The position numbers and the translations under genes are program-made. Source: CAIOGI01 sp964561875 (GTDB taxonomy: Bacteria; Patescibacteriota; Minisyncoccia; Phycocordibacterales; PALSA-1337). Taken from it: 64,000 nucleotides of DNA. Below the pieces are notes generated by a model. The model ran no database searches. It had not been told where the DNA came from and worked only from the letters and a program-made list of their open reading frames with translations. Shown here one piece after another: positions 1 to 7,175 of this stretch (positions within the stretch are counted from its first letter, which is position 1; each line of letters opens with the position of its first letter). The stretch is taken from positions 1 through 64,000 of the forward strand of contig CAZLQL010000003.1 in assembly GCA_964561875.1 (NCBI GenBank), read 5' to 3'.

Positions 1-773
1 AAGGTTAAAACTCAAAGGAATAGACGGGGACTTGCACAAGCGGTGGATCATGTGGCTCAATTCGACGGTAAACGAAGAACCTTACCAGGGTTTGAAACCT
101 AGCTGAATACTTTAGGAAACTAGAGTAGTCGCAAGACAGTTAGGCAGGTGATGCATGGCCGTCGTCAGTTCGTGGCTTGAGTTGTTCCCTTCAGTGGGGT
201 AACGAACGCAACCCTCGTTGTCTGTTATATTTGTCAGGCGAGACTGCCCACGACACAGTGCGGAAGTATTGTGGTATGAGATGGCGAAATGTTTTTGAGA
301 ATACATCGTCGAGCGCGTCGGCGCAAGACGTAGAGGATTTTTTACCAAAAAAATCCTCGTGTATTCGAGAAAATATTTCGACATCTCCAACATACTTGTT
401 TGTTGTGTCGTGGGAGGAAGGTGAGGATGACGCCAGGTCAGCATGTCCCTTTGATACCCTGGGCTGCACACGTGATACAATCGTATCTACAACAGGACGC
501 AATACCGATAAAAGGTGGAGCAAATCCTTATAAAAGATACGTCAGTTTGGATTGAGGTCTGCAACTCGACCTCATGAAACCGGAATCGCTAGTAATCGCA
601 GATCAGCTATGCTGCGGTGAATACGTTCTCAAGTCTTGTACTCACCGCCCGTCAACTCAAGGGAGTTGGGAGTACCCGAAGTCCGCGCTTGTCGCGGCCT
701 AAGGTAAGCTCAATGACAGGGAGTAAGTCGTAACAAGGCACGGGTAGCGGAAGCTGCTCGTGGATTATTTCAA
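1..773 (+). rRNA. rrs: 16S ribosomal RNA, 3' part (5' end outside window)
   Basis: The sequence begins near E. coli 16S position 900 (ACTCAAAGGAATAGACGGGG, then CACAAGCGGTGGATCATGTGG) and runs through the conserved GCAACCC, GAGGATGACG, GTACTCACCGCCCGTCA and AAGTCGTAACAAGG blocks. Helix 45 with its GGAA loop lies near 747-757. Two oddities: a long rod inserted in helix 40 (247-414), and a 3' terminus reading GGATTATTTC where most bacteria have GGATCACCTCC. The end is placed by alignment to the E. coli 3' end, so it is uncertain by a few bases. The style of the variable regions and the insertion point to CPR bacteria. Confidence 0.96.
247..414 (+). other. Rod-like expansion of 16S helix 40
   Basis: The normally short helix 40 is replaced by about 168 nt. 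The base CCCACGACA (247-255) pairs perfectly with TGTCGTGGG (406-414). Further in, the arms keep pairing: AAGTATTGTGG with CAACATACTT, GAGATGGCGAAAT with ATTTCGACATCTC, GAATACA with TGTATTC, and a terminal hairpin GAGGATTTTTT/AAAAAATCCTC. There is no open reading frame for a homing endonuclease and no obvious self-splicing core. It therefore reads as an expansion segment or an RNase III-type intervening sequence rather than an intron. Confidence 0.8.
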
Positions 774-783
774 ATTGAATCTT

Positions 784-804
784 GATAATCCCTTAGGGAT
801 TATC
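784..804 (+). other. Hairpin in 16S 3' trailer
   Basis: GATAATCCC pairs perfectly with GGGATTATC across a 3-nt loop, 10 nt after the presumed 16S end. The left arm is also complementary to the 16S terminal GGATTAT, so it could pair with either and may act in 3'-end maturation. The rest of the trailer to 961 shows a second hairpin (GATCGGTGTC with GACACTGATC) and no gene. Confidence 0.55.
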
Positions 805-962
805 TTACCGAGTCGATTTTTGTACTTAATTGTACAAACAAGGGATATTGTTCTACTACCTTACAGTGAACACTCAGTCTGCGAGAGAAAAGACAAAGAT
901 CGGTGTCCTCTATAGAGACACTGATCGGATGAATGGAACAAAATAAAGTACAGTATAGAAAG

Positions 963-990
963 AACCGCTTAAAGTGCGGTTTTTTCTTTT
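963..990 (+). terminator. Rho-independent terminator of the 16S transcript
   Basis: AACCGC (963-968) pairs with GCGGTT (976-981) and is followed by a T-rich run. It closes the 16S transcript without a 23S, 5S or tRNA gene, so 16S appears to be transcribed alone. The stretch 774-1081 otherwise contains only trailer hairpins and the next promoter. Confidence 0.8.
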
Positions 991-1014
991 GCAAAATACA
1001 ATATTTTTATAGCA

Positions 1015-1043
1015 TTTACATATCTATATGTTTATGATATAAG
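1015..1043 (+). promoter_or_regulatory. Promoter of small cassette 1
   Basis: TTTACA at 1015-1020 and TATAAG at 1038-1043 are separated by 17 bp, close to the sigma-70 consensus. Transcription should start near 1050. The leader contains a perfect palindrome AGCCTGAATTCAGGCT at 1055-1070, which could be an operator or a 5' hairpin, just before the Shine-Dalgarno. Confidence 0.65.
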
Positions 1044-1081
1044 TACATACAGAAAGCCTGAATTCAGGCTAGAAAGGAAGT

Positions 1082-1240
1082 ATGACTGAAGAATTGCAGG
1101 TCCTGAGGGTGCATGAGCATCATGGTTATGGCCAGTCTACACAACAGCAGGAGGAGGGTACCCTTACTGTCAGTGAGATAGTTCTGGGTATCCTGACTAT
1201 CGCTATCATTTGGTCACCACTCTTTTTTGATTTCCAATAA
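1082..1240 (+). CDS. Small tail-anchored membrane protein (52 aa), SD-led cassette 1
   Basis: An ATG frame of 52 codons lies behind a purine-rich Shine-Dalgarno-like AAAGGAAG (1073-1080). The product has a polar, His/Gln/Glu-rich N-terminal half and one hydrophobic C-terminal segment (about residues 31-48), so it could be a tail-anchored membrane protein. I recognise no family. Codon choice (CAG, GAG, CTG, GTC, ATC) is much richer in G+C than neighbouring genes, which prefer AAA, GAA, TTA and ATA. It stands alone with its own promoter and terminator. The presence of a Shine-Dalgarno is unusual in this window. It could be a genuine small gene, an acquired one, or part of a functional RNA. Confidence 0.55.
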   Translation: MTEELQVLRVHEHHGYGQSTQQQEEGTLTVSEIVLGILTIAIIWSPLFFDFQ

Positions 1241-1264
1241 CAACTATGTTTAGTAAACTTTTTA

Positions 1265-1300
1265 GGCCATGTGATTCTTTATGCACGTGGCCTTGTTGTT
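1265..1300 (+). terminator. Terminator of small cassette 1
   Basis: GGCCATGTG (1265-1273) pairs with CACGTGGCC (1284-1292), with one G-U pair, and is followed by TTGTTGTTT. It is a reasonable intrinsic terminator 25 bp after the stop codon. Confidence 0.6.
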
Positions 1301-1327
1301 TGTGTGGGTATGTAGTATACATATGTT

Positions 1328-2056
1328 ATGAATAAATATTATTTAATACTTACTATTGTTTTTGCAACATTATTTTCACCAGCTTCTTTATTTGCAAAAG
1401 AAAAAATAGTTGAAGATATAAAATGTCCAGATGGCTATATATGTCTAAAAAAAGATGATCCGCTTATACTAGCTTCTACAACCTCATGTTTTATACAACA
1501 AAATATTACAAATATTACTCAAGAAAAAACCGATGAAGTTAAGGGTAAAAAAATTGAAAGCAGTGGTACTTCTATATATCTTGAAAGTGTAGATAAAGAT
1601 TATGCAGGAATATGGGATAAGTTTTCACCAGGCGTAGGTTCTCAGTTGGGACAAAAAGAGGATTGGGGATTTAAATTAAATTTAAAATCAGATACAAAAA
1701 AGGTCATACAATCGATCACAGTTATAAGTAGTGATGGTAATGAGGGTTGGTCAACAAGTAATGATAGTAGAATATTTGGTAAATATCCTTATCCTTTAGT
1801 TGTATTTTCAAAATTAAATAAACAATTAAATAAATCATATAATACTGTTTTCAATATAGATGCGGGAGAAACAGTATTTTATCTATATGGTCAGATAGAA
1901 TTACCAGGATTAGATAAACCAGAATTGGTAATTATATTTAATGATCATACTTATATATCACTTCCAATAAGTCAGACAGCTTCACCTGCAGATTCTGCGT
2001 CAACAAAAGCAAATAACTCTGTTTGGAATAGAGTAAAAAAGCTTTTCGGTTTCTAA
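1328..2056 (+). CDS. Secreted protein of unknown function with signal peptide
   Basis: The product has 242 residues. Residues 1-23 form a signal peptide: basic start, hydrophobic core, and an Ala-X-Ala-like cleavage near SLFA/KE. The mature part has a CPDGYIC cysteine pair early on, a central segment with GNEGWSTSNDSR, and a short basic tail. No transmembrane segment follows, so it should be exported or periplasmic. I do not recognise the fold; the segment YPLVVF after the Asp/Ser-rich loop suggests a beta-rich ligand-binding domain, which is inference. The start lacks any Shine-Dalgarno, like most genes here. It is not in an obvious operon and precedes the tRNA-Ile repeat region. Confidence 0.8.
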   Translation: MNKYYLILTIVFATLFSPASLFAKEKIVEDIKCPDGYICLKKDDPLILASTTSCFIQQNITNITQEKTDEVKGKKIESSGTSIYLESVDKDYAGIWDKFSPGVGSQLGQKEDWGFKLNLKSDTKKVIQSITVISSDGNEGWSTSNDSRIFGKYPYPLVVFSKLNKQLNKSYNTVFNIDAGETVFYLYGQIELPGLDKPELVIIFNDHTYISLPISQTASPADSASTKANNSVWNRVKKLFGF

Positions 2057-2133
2057 TTGCCGTTTAGTCATATTTTTGTTATATTCACCTATGTGTTTTG
2101 TTTGTAGGTGTATATTGGGTTTGGTTTGATTAA

Positions 2134-2452
2134 GAGTTGTCTGTAGCTGACTTGGTAGGGTTAAGAGTCACTTATACGTTTAGGGTTTTTATTAGGTATC
2201 AATATTATGCGCGTATAGCTGACTTGGTAGGGTTAGGNNNNNNNNNNNNNNNNNNNNNNNNNNNNNNNNNNNNNNNNNNNNNNNNNNNNNNNNNNNNNNN
2301 NNNNNNNNNNNNNNNNNNNNNNNNNNNNNNNNNNNNNAGTCACTTATGTGCGTTGAGAGTTTGTTTGGTGTAAATATATTGCGCGTATAGCTGACTTGGT
2401 AGGGTTAGGAGTCACTTATGTGCGTTGAGAGTTTGTTTGGTGTAAATATATT
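2134..2452 (+). repeat. 72-bp tandem repeats derived from the tRNA-Ile 5' half
   Basis: Copies begin near 2137, at 2209, [gap], at 2381, and the array ends at the real tRNA at 2453. The spacing is exactly 72 bp on both sides of the gap. Each unit starts with GCGCGTATAGCTGACTTGG, matching the first 25 bases of the tRNA (GCGCGTATAGCTCAGTTGG) apart from a few changes, then carries about 45 bp of non-tRNA sequence ending in GTAAATATATT. The first copy is the most degenerate and the last two are virtually identical. An open frame across this region is an artefact and encodes nothing credible. Confidence 0.85.
2238..2337. other. Assembly gap (100 N)
   Basis: Exactly 100 N residues sit inside the tandem repeat. 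Because the repeat phase does not match across the gap at this length, the number is a placeholder and the true copy number is unknown. Confidence 0.97.
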
Positions 2453-2525
2453 GCGCGTATAGCTCAGTTGGTAGAGCACACCACTGATACTGGTGGGGTC
2501 CTTGGTTCGAGTCCAAGTACGCGCA
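2453..2525 (+). tRNA. tRNA-Ile (anticodon GAT)
   Basis: The acceptor arms GCGCGTA (2453-2459) and TACGCGC (2518-2524) pair fully. The D-arm is AGCTCAGTTGGTAGAGC, the anticodon loop CTGATAC sits between CACCA and TGGTG, and the T-arm is CTTGGTTCGAGTCCAAG. The GAT anticodon reads ATC and ATT. CCA is not encoded. In many bacteria this tRNA lies in the 16S-23S spacer; here it is about 1.7 kb downstream of 16S and separately placed, after its own degenerate 5'-half repeats. Confidence 0.97.
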
Positions 2526-2614
2526 CTTTTTGAGAGGTTATAACATATGTTTTAAAAACAGCGCAGTAATTTTTTTGTTTTATTTAAATCATTTTACTGC
2601 TAAAATGTTTGTAT

Positions 2615-3154
2615 ATGCGTTCAAATAAAAACTATATAAAGCTTTTTATTGCAGCACTACTCAGTTGGTACTTCATAAACTATGCTGAGGGACCGAGAGC
2701 ATTACCTAAATGGAATATCCTAGATGGAGTAGACCTGATTATTCATGAAGCGGGTCATACAATATTTAGTTTTCTTGGGGAGTTTATATATGTTTTATCG
2801 GGTTCTTTATTTCAGATTGTCGTACCTATAGTTTTTGTAATCTATTTTTATTTATTTAGAAAAGAATATTTTTCAGGATCAATTTTATTGTTTTGGGTGG
2901 GTCAAAGTATATTAAATGTTGCTGTCTATATTTCTGATTCGATAAAGATGGAATTACCCCTTTTGGGAGGTGATTCTTCTATACATGATTGGAACTATAT
3001 ATTGTCAGAATTGGGTTTATTAAAATATACATATTTAATTTCAACTATATTTTATGATTTTGGACTCATGGCCATCATAATAGCTACTGTTTTGTCATGT
3101 TATTTTGCTTGGTACGGGGATTTATATGAAATTACTGATATAGATAAAAAATAA
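2615..3154 (+). CDS. Membrane protein with HEAGH zinc motif, M50-like
   Basis: The 179-residue product starts at ATG 2615 (a TTG two codons upstream is less likely). HEAGH near residues 45-49 is a typical HEXXH metalloprotease motif. Around it are about five hydrophobic stretches, and a conserved-looking loop containing LLGGDSSIHDWNYIL follows around residues 110-125. The layout resembles the small M50B-like integral membrane families, where the zinc site lies within the membrane. Protease activity is inferred from the motif alone; the third metal ligand would have to be the Asp or His of the HDWN loop. It stands alone between tRNA-Ile and pyruvate kinase. Confidence 0.7.
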   Translation: MRSNKNYIKLFIAALLSWYFINYAEGPRALPKWNILDGVDLIIHEAGHTIFSFLGEFIYVLSGSLFQIVVPIVFVIYFYLFRKEYFSGSILLFWVGQSILNVAVYISDSIKMELPLLGGDSSIHDWNYILSELGLLKYTYLISTIFYDFGLMAIIIATVLSCYFAWYGDLYEITDIDKK

Positions 3155-3294
3155 CCATATCTTCTATTGCTATATATATGTAATTTTTACCTAGATTATC
3201 TTTAGATATCTATAAATTACAACACAAAAGTATATTGCGGCTATGTGTTTTTTGTAGTATTATTAAAAACCGAATTAATTTTAATATTTTAAAC

Positions 3295-4680
3295 ATGAAT
3301 AATTCAGAAATCACTTTAGATTTAAATAGAAAGACAAAGATTGTTGCAAAAATAGCTGATAATAAGTCATCAGAAGAGTTTTTGAGATCTCTTATTCAAG
3401 CTGGTGCTGATGTTTTTTGGTTAAATACTGCTCATCAAGGAGAGAAGGAATCTATAGAAGTTATAGAAAGAATAAGAAAAGTAAGTACAAAAATTCCTAT
3501 AGCCATAGATACTAAAGGCCCAGAGATAAGAGTTAAAGATTTGGCAAATCCTATAGAATTGAAGAAGGGTGATATTATGATAATTACTGGTGACACTAGT
3601 GTAAAAGGGGATAATGTTATATATGCAAGCTACCCAAATATTCACAAGGAAGTACCTGTAAATCATGTTGTATTGTTCGATGATGCTTCTATTGGACTTA
3701 AGGTTATAGAAAAGACTTCAAATAGTCTGAAGTGCGAAGTGTTAAACTCAGGTCTATTGAAAAATAAGAAAAGTATAAATATTCCAAATATACACATAAA
3801 CCTTCCTGCACTATCAGAAAAGGATAAGGGATTTATACATTTCTGTGCAAAGAATAATGTTGATTTTATTACCCACTCATTCGTTAGAGGAAAAGAAGAT
3901 ATATTTGAAATAAAGAAAATCTCAGATAAATATCCAGAATATAAGCTAAAGGTTATATCAAAGATAGAAAATAGAGAGGGATTTGATAATGTAAATGAAA
4001 TATTGAAATTCTCAGAAGGTTTGATGGTTGCTAGAGGAGATCTTGGTGCAGAAGTGCCAGTAGAGGAACTTCCTTTTATGCAAAAGAAAATGGTTCAAAA
4101 TGCTTTGAAATTGGGTAAGTTCTCTATAGTAGCTACTCAAGTTCTAGATAGTATGATAAAGAATCCTAGACCTACAAGAGCAGAAATATCAGATGTTGGA
4201 AATGCTGTACTTGATGGTGCTGGTGCTATGTCTATGTCAGGTGAGACAGCTTATGGTGAATATCCTATAGAATCAACTACTACTATGGGAAGAATTATGA
4301 AATATACAGAATCAAAGAGAGATGATCTAGTACACTTCGGTCAGAATCCAGAAGTAAAGGGAGGTATATGGTCAACTGCAAAAGCTCTATCCGCAAAGAT
4401 AAATAAAGCAAAAGTAAATGTAGCTCTAGCTATTGATTGTGACCTATCTATGTTAAAGGCCATATCTGCCTATAGACCAAATAAAGTAGTTGTTGCTGTT
4501 ATGAAAGATGAAAATGAATTGAGAGAAACAGGATTACTATATGGTGTTAGGGGAATAGATGGAGATTGGATGAAGATACTAAATTCTAAATTAAATCCAA
4601 ATGATTCTATGTTTATTATAGAGAAAAAGGGTAAAACATATAAGACTTCAATAAAAACTCTAAAAAAGTTAGTAAAATAG
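3295..4680 (+). CDS. pyk: Pyruvate kinase, divergent
   Basis: The 461-residue product catalyses phosphoenolpyruvate plus ADP to pyruvate plus ATP if active. Visible signatures are DTKGPE (72-77), the catalytic lysine in SKIENREGF (near 223), ARGDLGAE (246-253), RPTRAE (292-297) and SGETAY (315-320). The N-terminal block is unusual: the near-universal RLNFSHG reads WLNTAHQG (42-49), so the nucleotide/phosphate-binding arginine is tryptophan and the potassium-site serine is alanine. The start at 3295 was chosen because the family begins with the KTKIVA strand; an upstream TTG would add 20 unlike residues. No Shine-Dalgarno. It appears monocistronic. Confidence 0.9.
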   Translation: MNNSEITLDLNRKTKIVAKIADNKSSEEFLRSLIQAGADVFWLNTAHQGEKESIEVIERIRKVSTKIPIAIDTKGPEIRVKDLANPIELKKGDIMIITGDTSVKGDNVIYASYPNIHKEVPVNHVVLFDDASIGLKVIEKTSNSLKCEVLNSGLLKNKKSINIPNIHINLPALSEKDKGFIHFCAKNNVDFITHSFVRGKEDIFEIKKISDKYPEYKLKVISKIENREGFDNVNEILKFSEGLMVARGDLGAEVPVEELPFMQKKMVQNALKLGKFSIVATQVLDSMIKNPRPTRAEISDVGNAVLDGAGAMSMSGETAYGEYPIESTTTMGRIMKYTESKRDDLVHFGQNPEVKGGIWSTAKALSAKINKAKVNVALAIDCDLSMLKAISAYRPNKVVVAVMKDENELRETGLLYGVRGIDGDWMKILNSKLNPNDSMFIIEKKGKTYKTSIKTLKKLVK

Positions 4681-4733
4681 TATAGTTATCCACTCGAAAT
4701 AAAATCTTGATAAAATTTTAGTGGTTTTTGATA

Positions 4734-4763
4734 TTGTTTATCATTGTATCGCATTGGTATAAT
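4734..4763 (+). promoter_or_regulatory. Promoter giving a leaderless radC transcript
   Basis: TTGTTT (4734-4739), 18 bp, then TATAAT (4758-4763) preceded by TGG, an extended -10. Six bases separate the -10 from ATG 4770, so transcription should begin at the start codon itself. Confidence 0.7.
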
Positions 4764-4769
4764 CGAGAA

Positions 4770-5504
4770 ATGATATCAAGTGATTATAAATTAAAAGACA
4801 ATGATTTTCTTATAGATGGTTCATTTGGAGAATTTATCTATAAGATAAGAGATTTGCCAATAAACAGTAAACCCAGAGAAAAGCTTATTAAACAGGGTCC
4901 AGAAGCACTGTCTGTTGTTGAACTTTTGGCTGTCTTATTAAACGTAGGTAGTAAAAAAGAGGATATTTTAGCCATGTCACACAGGATAATAAAGGAATAT
5001 GGTGAAAAGAGTATAGTTTCAGAAAAGAATCCAGAAAAATTATCAAACGATTTAAATATACCCATTATAAAAGCATGTCAGATTATAGCTTGTGGAGAAA
5101 TGGGTAGAAGGTTTAATGATAAAGATAAATTAGGTTTTACGGTTATCAGAAACGCAAAAGATGTATTTGATTATCTACATGACATGAGAAGTCTGCCAAA
5201 AGAGCATTTAAGGGGTTTATACCTCAATAGCCACAATAGGGTTATACATGACGAGGTTATATCTATAGGTACGATAAATGCTAATATAGCTCATCCTAGA
5301 GAGGTTTTTAGGCCTGCAATAGAGTATTCAGCAGGCGCTATAGTCCTTGCTCACAACCATCCTTCTGGTATTTGTACTCCTAGTGCTCAAGATATAGAGA
5401 TCACAGAACAACTCATAAAGGTAGGGAAGATCATTGGTATAAATATTTTAGATCATGTGATTATCACAAAGGACACATATGTGAGTATAAAATCAAATTA
5501 TTAA
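4770..5504 (+). CDS. radC: RadC-like JAB-domain protein
   Basis: The 244-residue product matches the RadC (DUF2466) family: an N-terminal helical UPF0758 region with PREKLIKQGPEALSVVELLAVLL, then a JAB/MPN-like domain with the metal motif HNHPSG near residue 196 followed by SAQD. RadC proteins are widespread; a repair role has been questioned, and some are linked to DNA uptake or mobile elements. The start ATG 4770 was preferred to 4728 because the promoter -10 lies immediately before it, and the upstream codons overlap the promoter. The following small gene begins 14 bp downstream, probably co-transcribed. Confidence 0.9.
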   Translation: MISSDYKLKDNDFLIDGSFGEFIYKIRDLPINSKPREKLIKQGPEALSVVELLAVLLNVGSKKEDILAMSHRIIKEYGEKSIVSEKNPEKLSNDLNIPIIKACQIIACGEMGRRFNDKDKLGFTVIRNAKDVFDYLHDMRSLPKEHLRGLYLNSHNRVIHDEVISIGTINANIAHPREVFRPAIEYSAGAIVLAHNHPSGICTPSAQDIEITEQLIKVGKIIGINILDHVIITKDTYVSIKSNY

Positions 5505-5517
5505 TTAAATAAAAAAT

Positions 5518-5832
5518 ATGAATTATTATTCAAAAGGGGTACCTAGTTTATATGGAATACTTTCAGATGATCAGATCTATTTTGAGGGATTATCTAGACC
5601 ATCACAATTCTATGCATTTAGAGATGAGCCAGTAAGTGGTGACAGTATAAATATATTAGAAAAATACTTTAACGATCTCTACAATCTCTTTTTGAGAAAA
5701 CTATCTACTTACGTCACTCTAACTTCAAGTTCAAATGATGAATCGCTCAAGCTCCAAGCTTTACTTCAAGAATTGATCAAAGTTAAAGAATTGATTGAAA
5801 AAGCCGTATCTACGGATATAATAGGTAGGTGA
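5518..5832 (+). CDS. Small helical protein of unknown function
   Basis: The product has 104 residues with no signal peptide or membrane segment. The N-terminal 40 residues are aromatic-rich (MNYYSKG, FYAFRDEP), and residues 45-98 look strongly helical with heptad-like leucines, suggesting a coiled-coil or helical hairpin. I recognise no family. Its TGA stop overlaps the GTG start of the murD-like gene by 4 bp (GTGA), implying translational coupling and possibly a role linked to cell-wall synthesis or division, which is inference only. Confidence 0.7.
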   Translation: MNYYSKGVPSLYGILSDDQIYFEGLSRPSQFYAFRDEPVSGDSINILEKYFNDLYNLFLRKLSTYVTLTSSSNDESLKLQALLQELIKVKELIEKAVSTDIIGR

Positions 5833-7175
5833 ACTACAAAGAATACTTCAAAGATAAGAATATAGCCATAATAGGCTTAGGTTTGTATGGGGAAATGGTT
5901 CCTGATATAAAGTTCCTTAAAAATCTAAAATCAAATATAACGATTTTTGATACAAGGAGTAAATCTAAAATCGAATCCTTCATAAAGAAATTGGGTCCAA
6001 AATATAGTGATTCAGTAAAGATAGGTAAGATAAACCCTGATGATTTGATAGATAAAGATCTGATTATATTATCCTCAGATATTCACCCAAAATCTCTTTT
6101 CTTAAAAAAGGCAAAAGAAGCAAATATTCCTATAGAATATCAAGAGATTGTGTTTTTGAAATTTTCTCCAAATATAACCCTTATTGGTATTGCTGGATCT
6201 TATGGAAAAACCATGATTTCAAAATTGATTTATTCTATATTTAAAAATGATCCAAAGAGCATATCTCCACAAAATTTCTATGCTATAGATCATGAGTCAA
6301 ACAGTGGGTATATTTCAAATCTAAAAAAGATTAAAGCAGGAGATATTGTTATATCTGAAATACCTGAATACATGATAAATGAGTATAAAAATGCAAACAT
6401 AAATCCACATATTGCAGTTATAACATCTCTAACATCATTGGGTAACGGTGGTGACAATGAAGTCTTTAGTTTACTTGAAAGACAAACATACAATAACTTT
6501 ATTATTGCCCCAGATAGTGTGATTGATGTTCTTAGACATAGATTTGGTTTTACTGCTAGAGCAAAAATATTTAGAACTAGAAAAGGTCTCATACCTGCCA
6601 ATTGGAAAGTTAATATACAGTATTCACAATACAAAGAGAGTGCTTCGCTAGCCTTACAAGTAAGTGAAATATTTAAGATTGATAGAGATATAGCTCAAGG
6701 TGTTATAGAGGGTTTTAAGGGTATAAAAGGTCATATGGAGCTAGTTAGATCCATAAGAGGGGTGGATTATTATAATGATGCCGGTTCGACTAGTCCTGAG
6801 GCTACTAGGTCTGCAATTATAAACTTATCAAAAGACAATACTAATCCAGAAGATAAAAATATTATATTGATAATCGGTGGGGCTTACACTGGTTATGAGT
6901 ATCAGTCACTTATAGAGAGTATAGGTCAAAATGTAAGATTTGTAATATGCTTACCAGGTAGCGGAACTGTTGGTTTTAGGAATCAATTACTCTCGTTAAA
7001 AAATGTTGATTTTAAACAGGTGTTAGATTTAAGGGAAGCACTTACTTGTGCAAAAGAAAATTCTAAAAAGGGTGATAAAGTAATATTTAGTCCCGCTTGT
7101 ATTGCACTTGGTGTATTTGAAAATAGATTAGATAGAATTGATAAATTTGCAAAACTTGTTAAGGGTTTGAAATAA
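5829..7175 (+). CDS. murD: MurD-like Mur ligase (UDP-MurNAc-L-Ala:D-Glu ligase)
   Basis: The 448-residue product has the three-domain Mur ligase layout: N-terminal Rossmann-like UDP-binding domain (IAIIGLGLYG at 12-21), central ATPase domain, and C-terminal domain with DAGSTSPEAT (near 315) and a GGAYTGYEY loop. MurD adds D-glutamate to UDP-MurNAc-L-Ala in the cytoplasm. The P-loop reads GIAGSYGKT (120-128) instead of the usual GTNGKT, a notable change at the ATP site. The start is GTG within a 4-bp overlap with the upstream gene. It ends exactly where the converging PLP-enzyme gene ends. Assignment within the Mur ligases (MurD rather than MurC, E or F) rests on length and the DxxxTNP-like position and is likely but not certain. 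Confidence 0.85.
   Translation: MNYKEYFKDKNIAIIGLGLYGEMVPDIKFLKNLKSNITIFDTRSKSKIESFIKKLGPKYSDSVKIGKINPDDLIDKDLIILSSDIHPKSLFLKKAKEANIPIEYQEIVFLKFSPNITLIGIAGSYGKTMISKLIYSIFKNDPKSISPQNFYAIDHESNSGYISNLKKIKAGDIVISEIPEYMINEYKNANINPHIAVITSLTSLGNGGDNEVFSLLERQTYNNFIIAPDSVIDVLRHRFGFTARAKIFRTRKGLIPANWKVNIQYSQYKESASLALQVSEIFKIDRDIAQGVIEGFKGIKGHMELVRSIRGVDYYNDAGSTSPEATRSAIINLSKDNTNPEDKNIILIIGGAYTGYEYQSLIESIGQNVRFVICLPGSGTVGFRNQLLSLKNVDFKQVLDLREALTCAKENSKKGDKVIFSPACIALGVFENRLDRIDKFAKLVKGLK

Noticed and set aside
247..414. Group I intron in 16S
   Set aside because: Too short, no recognisable P7 core, and continuous pairing of the arms suggests a simple rod.
112..533. Open frames inside the 16S gene
   Set aside because: They overlap conserved rRNA on both strands; the insertion itself encodes no endonuclease.
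2137..2373. Open frame across the repeat and gap
   Set aside because: It contains 34 undefined residues, follows the tRNA-derived repeat and has no credible protein.
4686..4694. DnaA-box-like TTATCCACT (also 53279-53287)
   Set aside because: Two isolated 9-mers with a mismatch to the TTATCCACA consensus are expected in AT-rich DNA; no cluster or dnaA gene is nearby.
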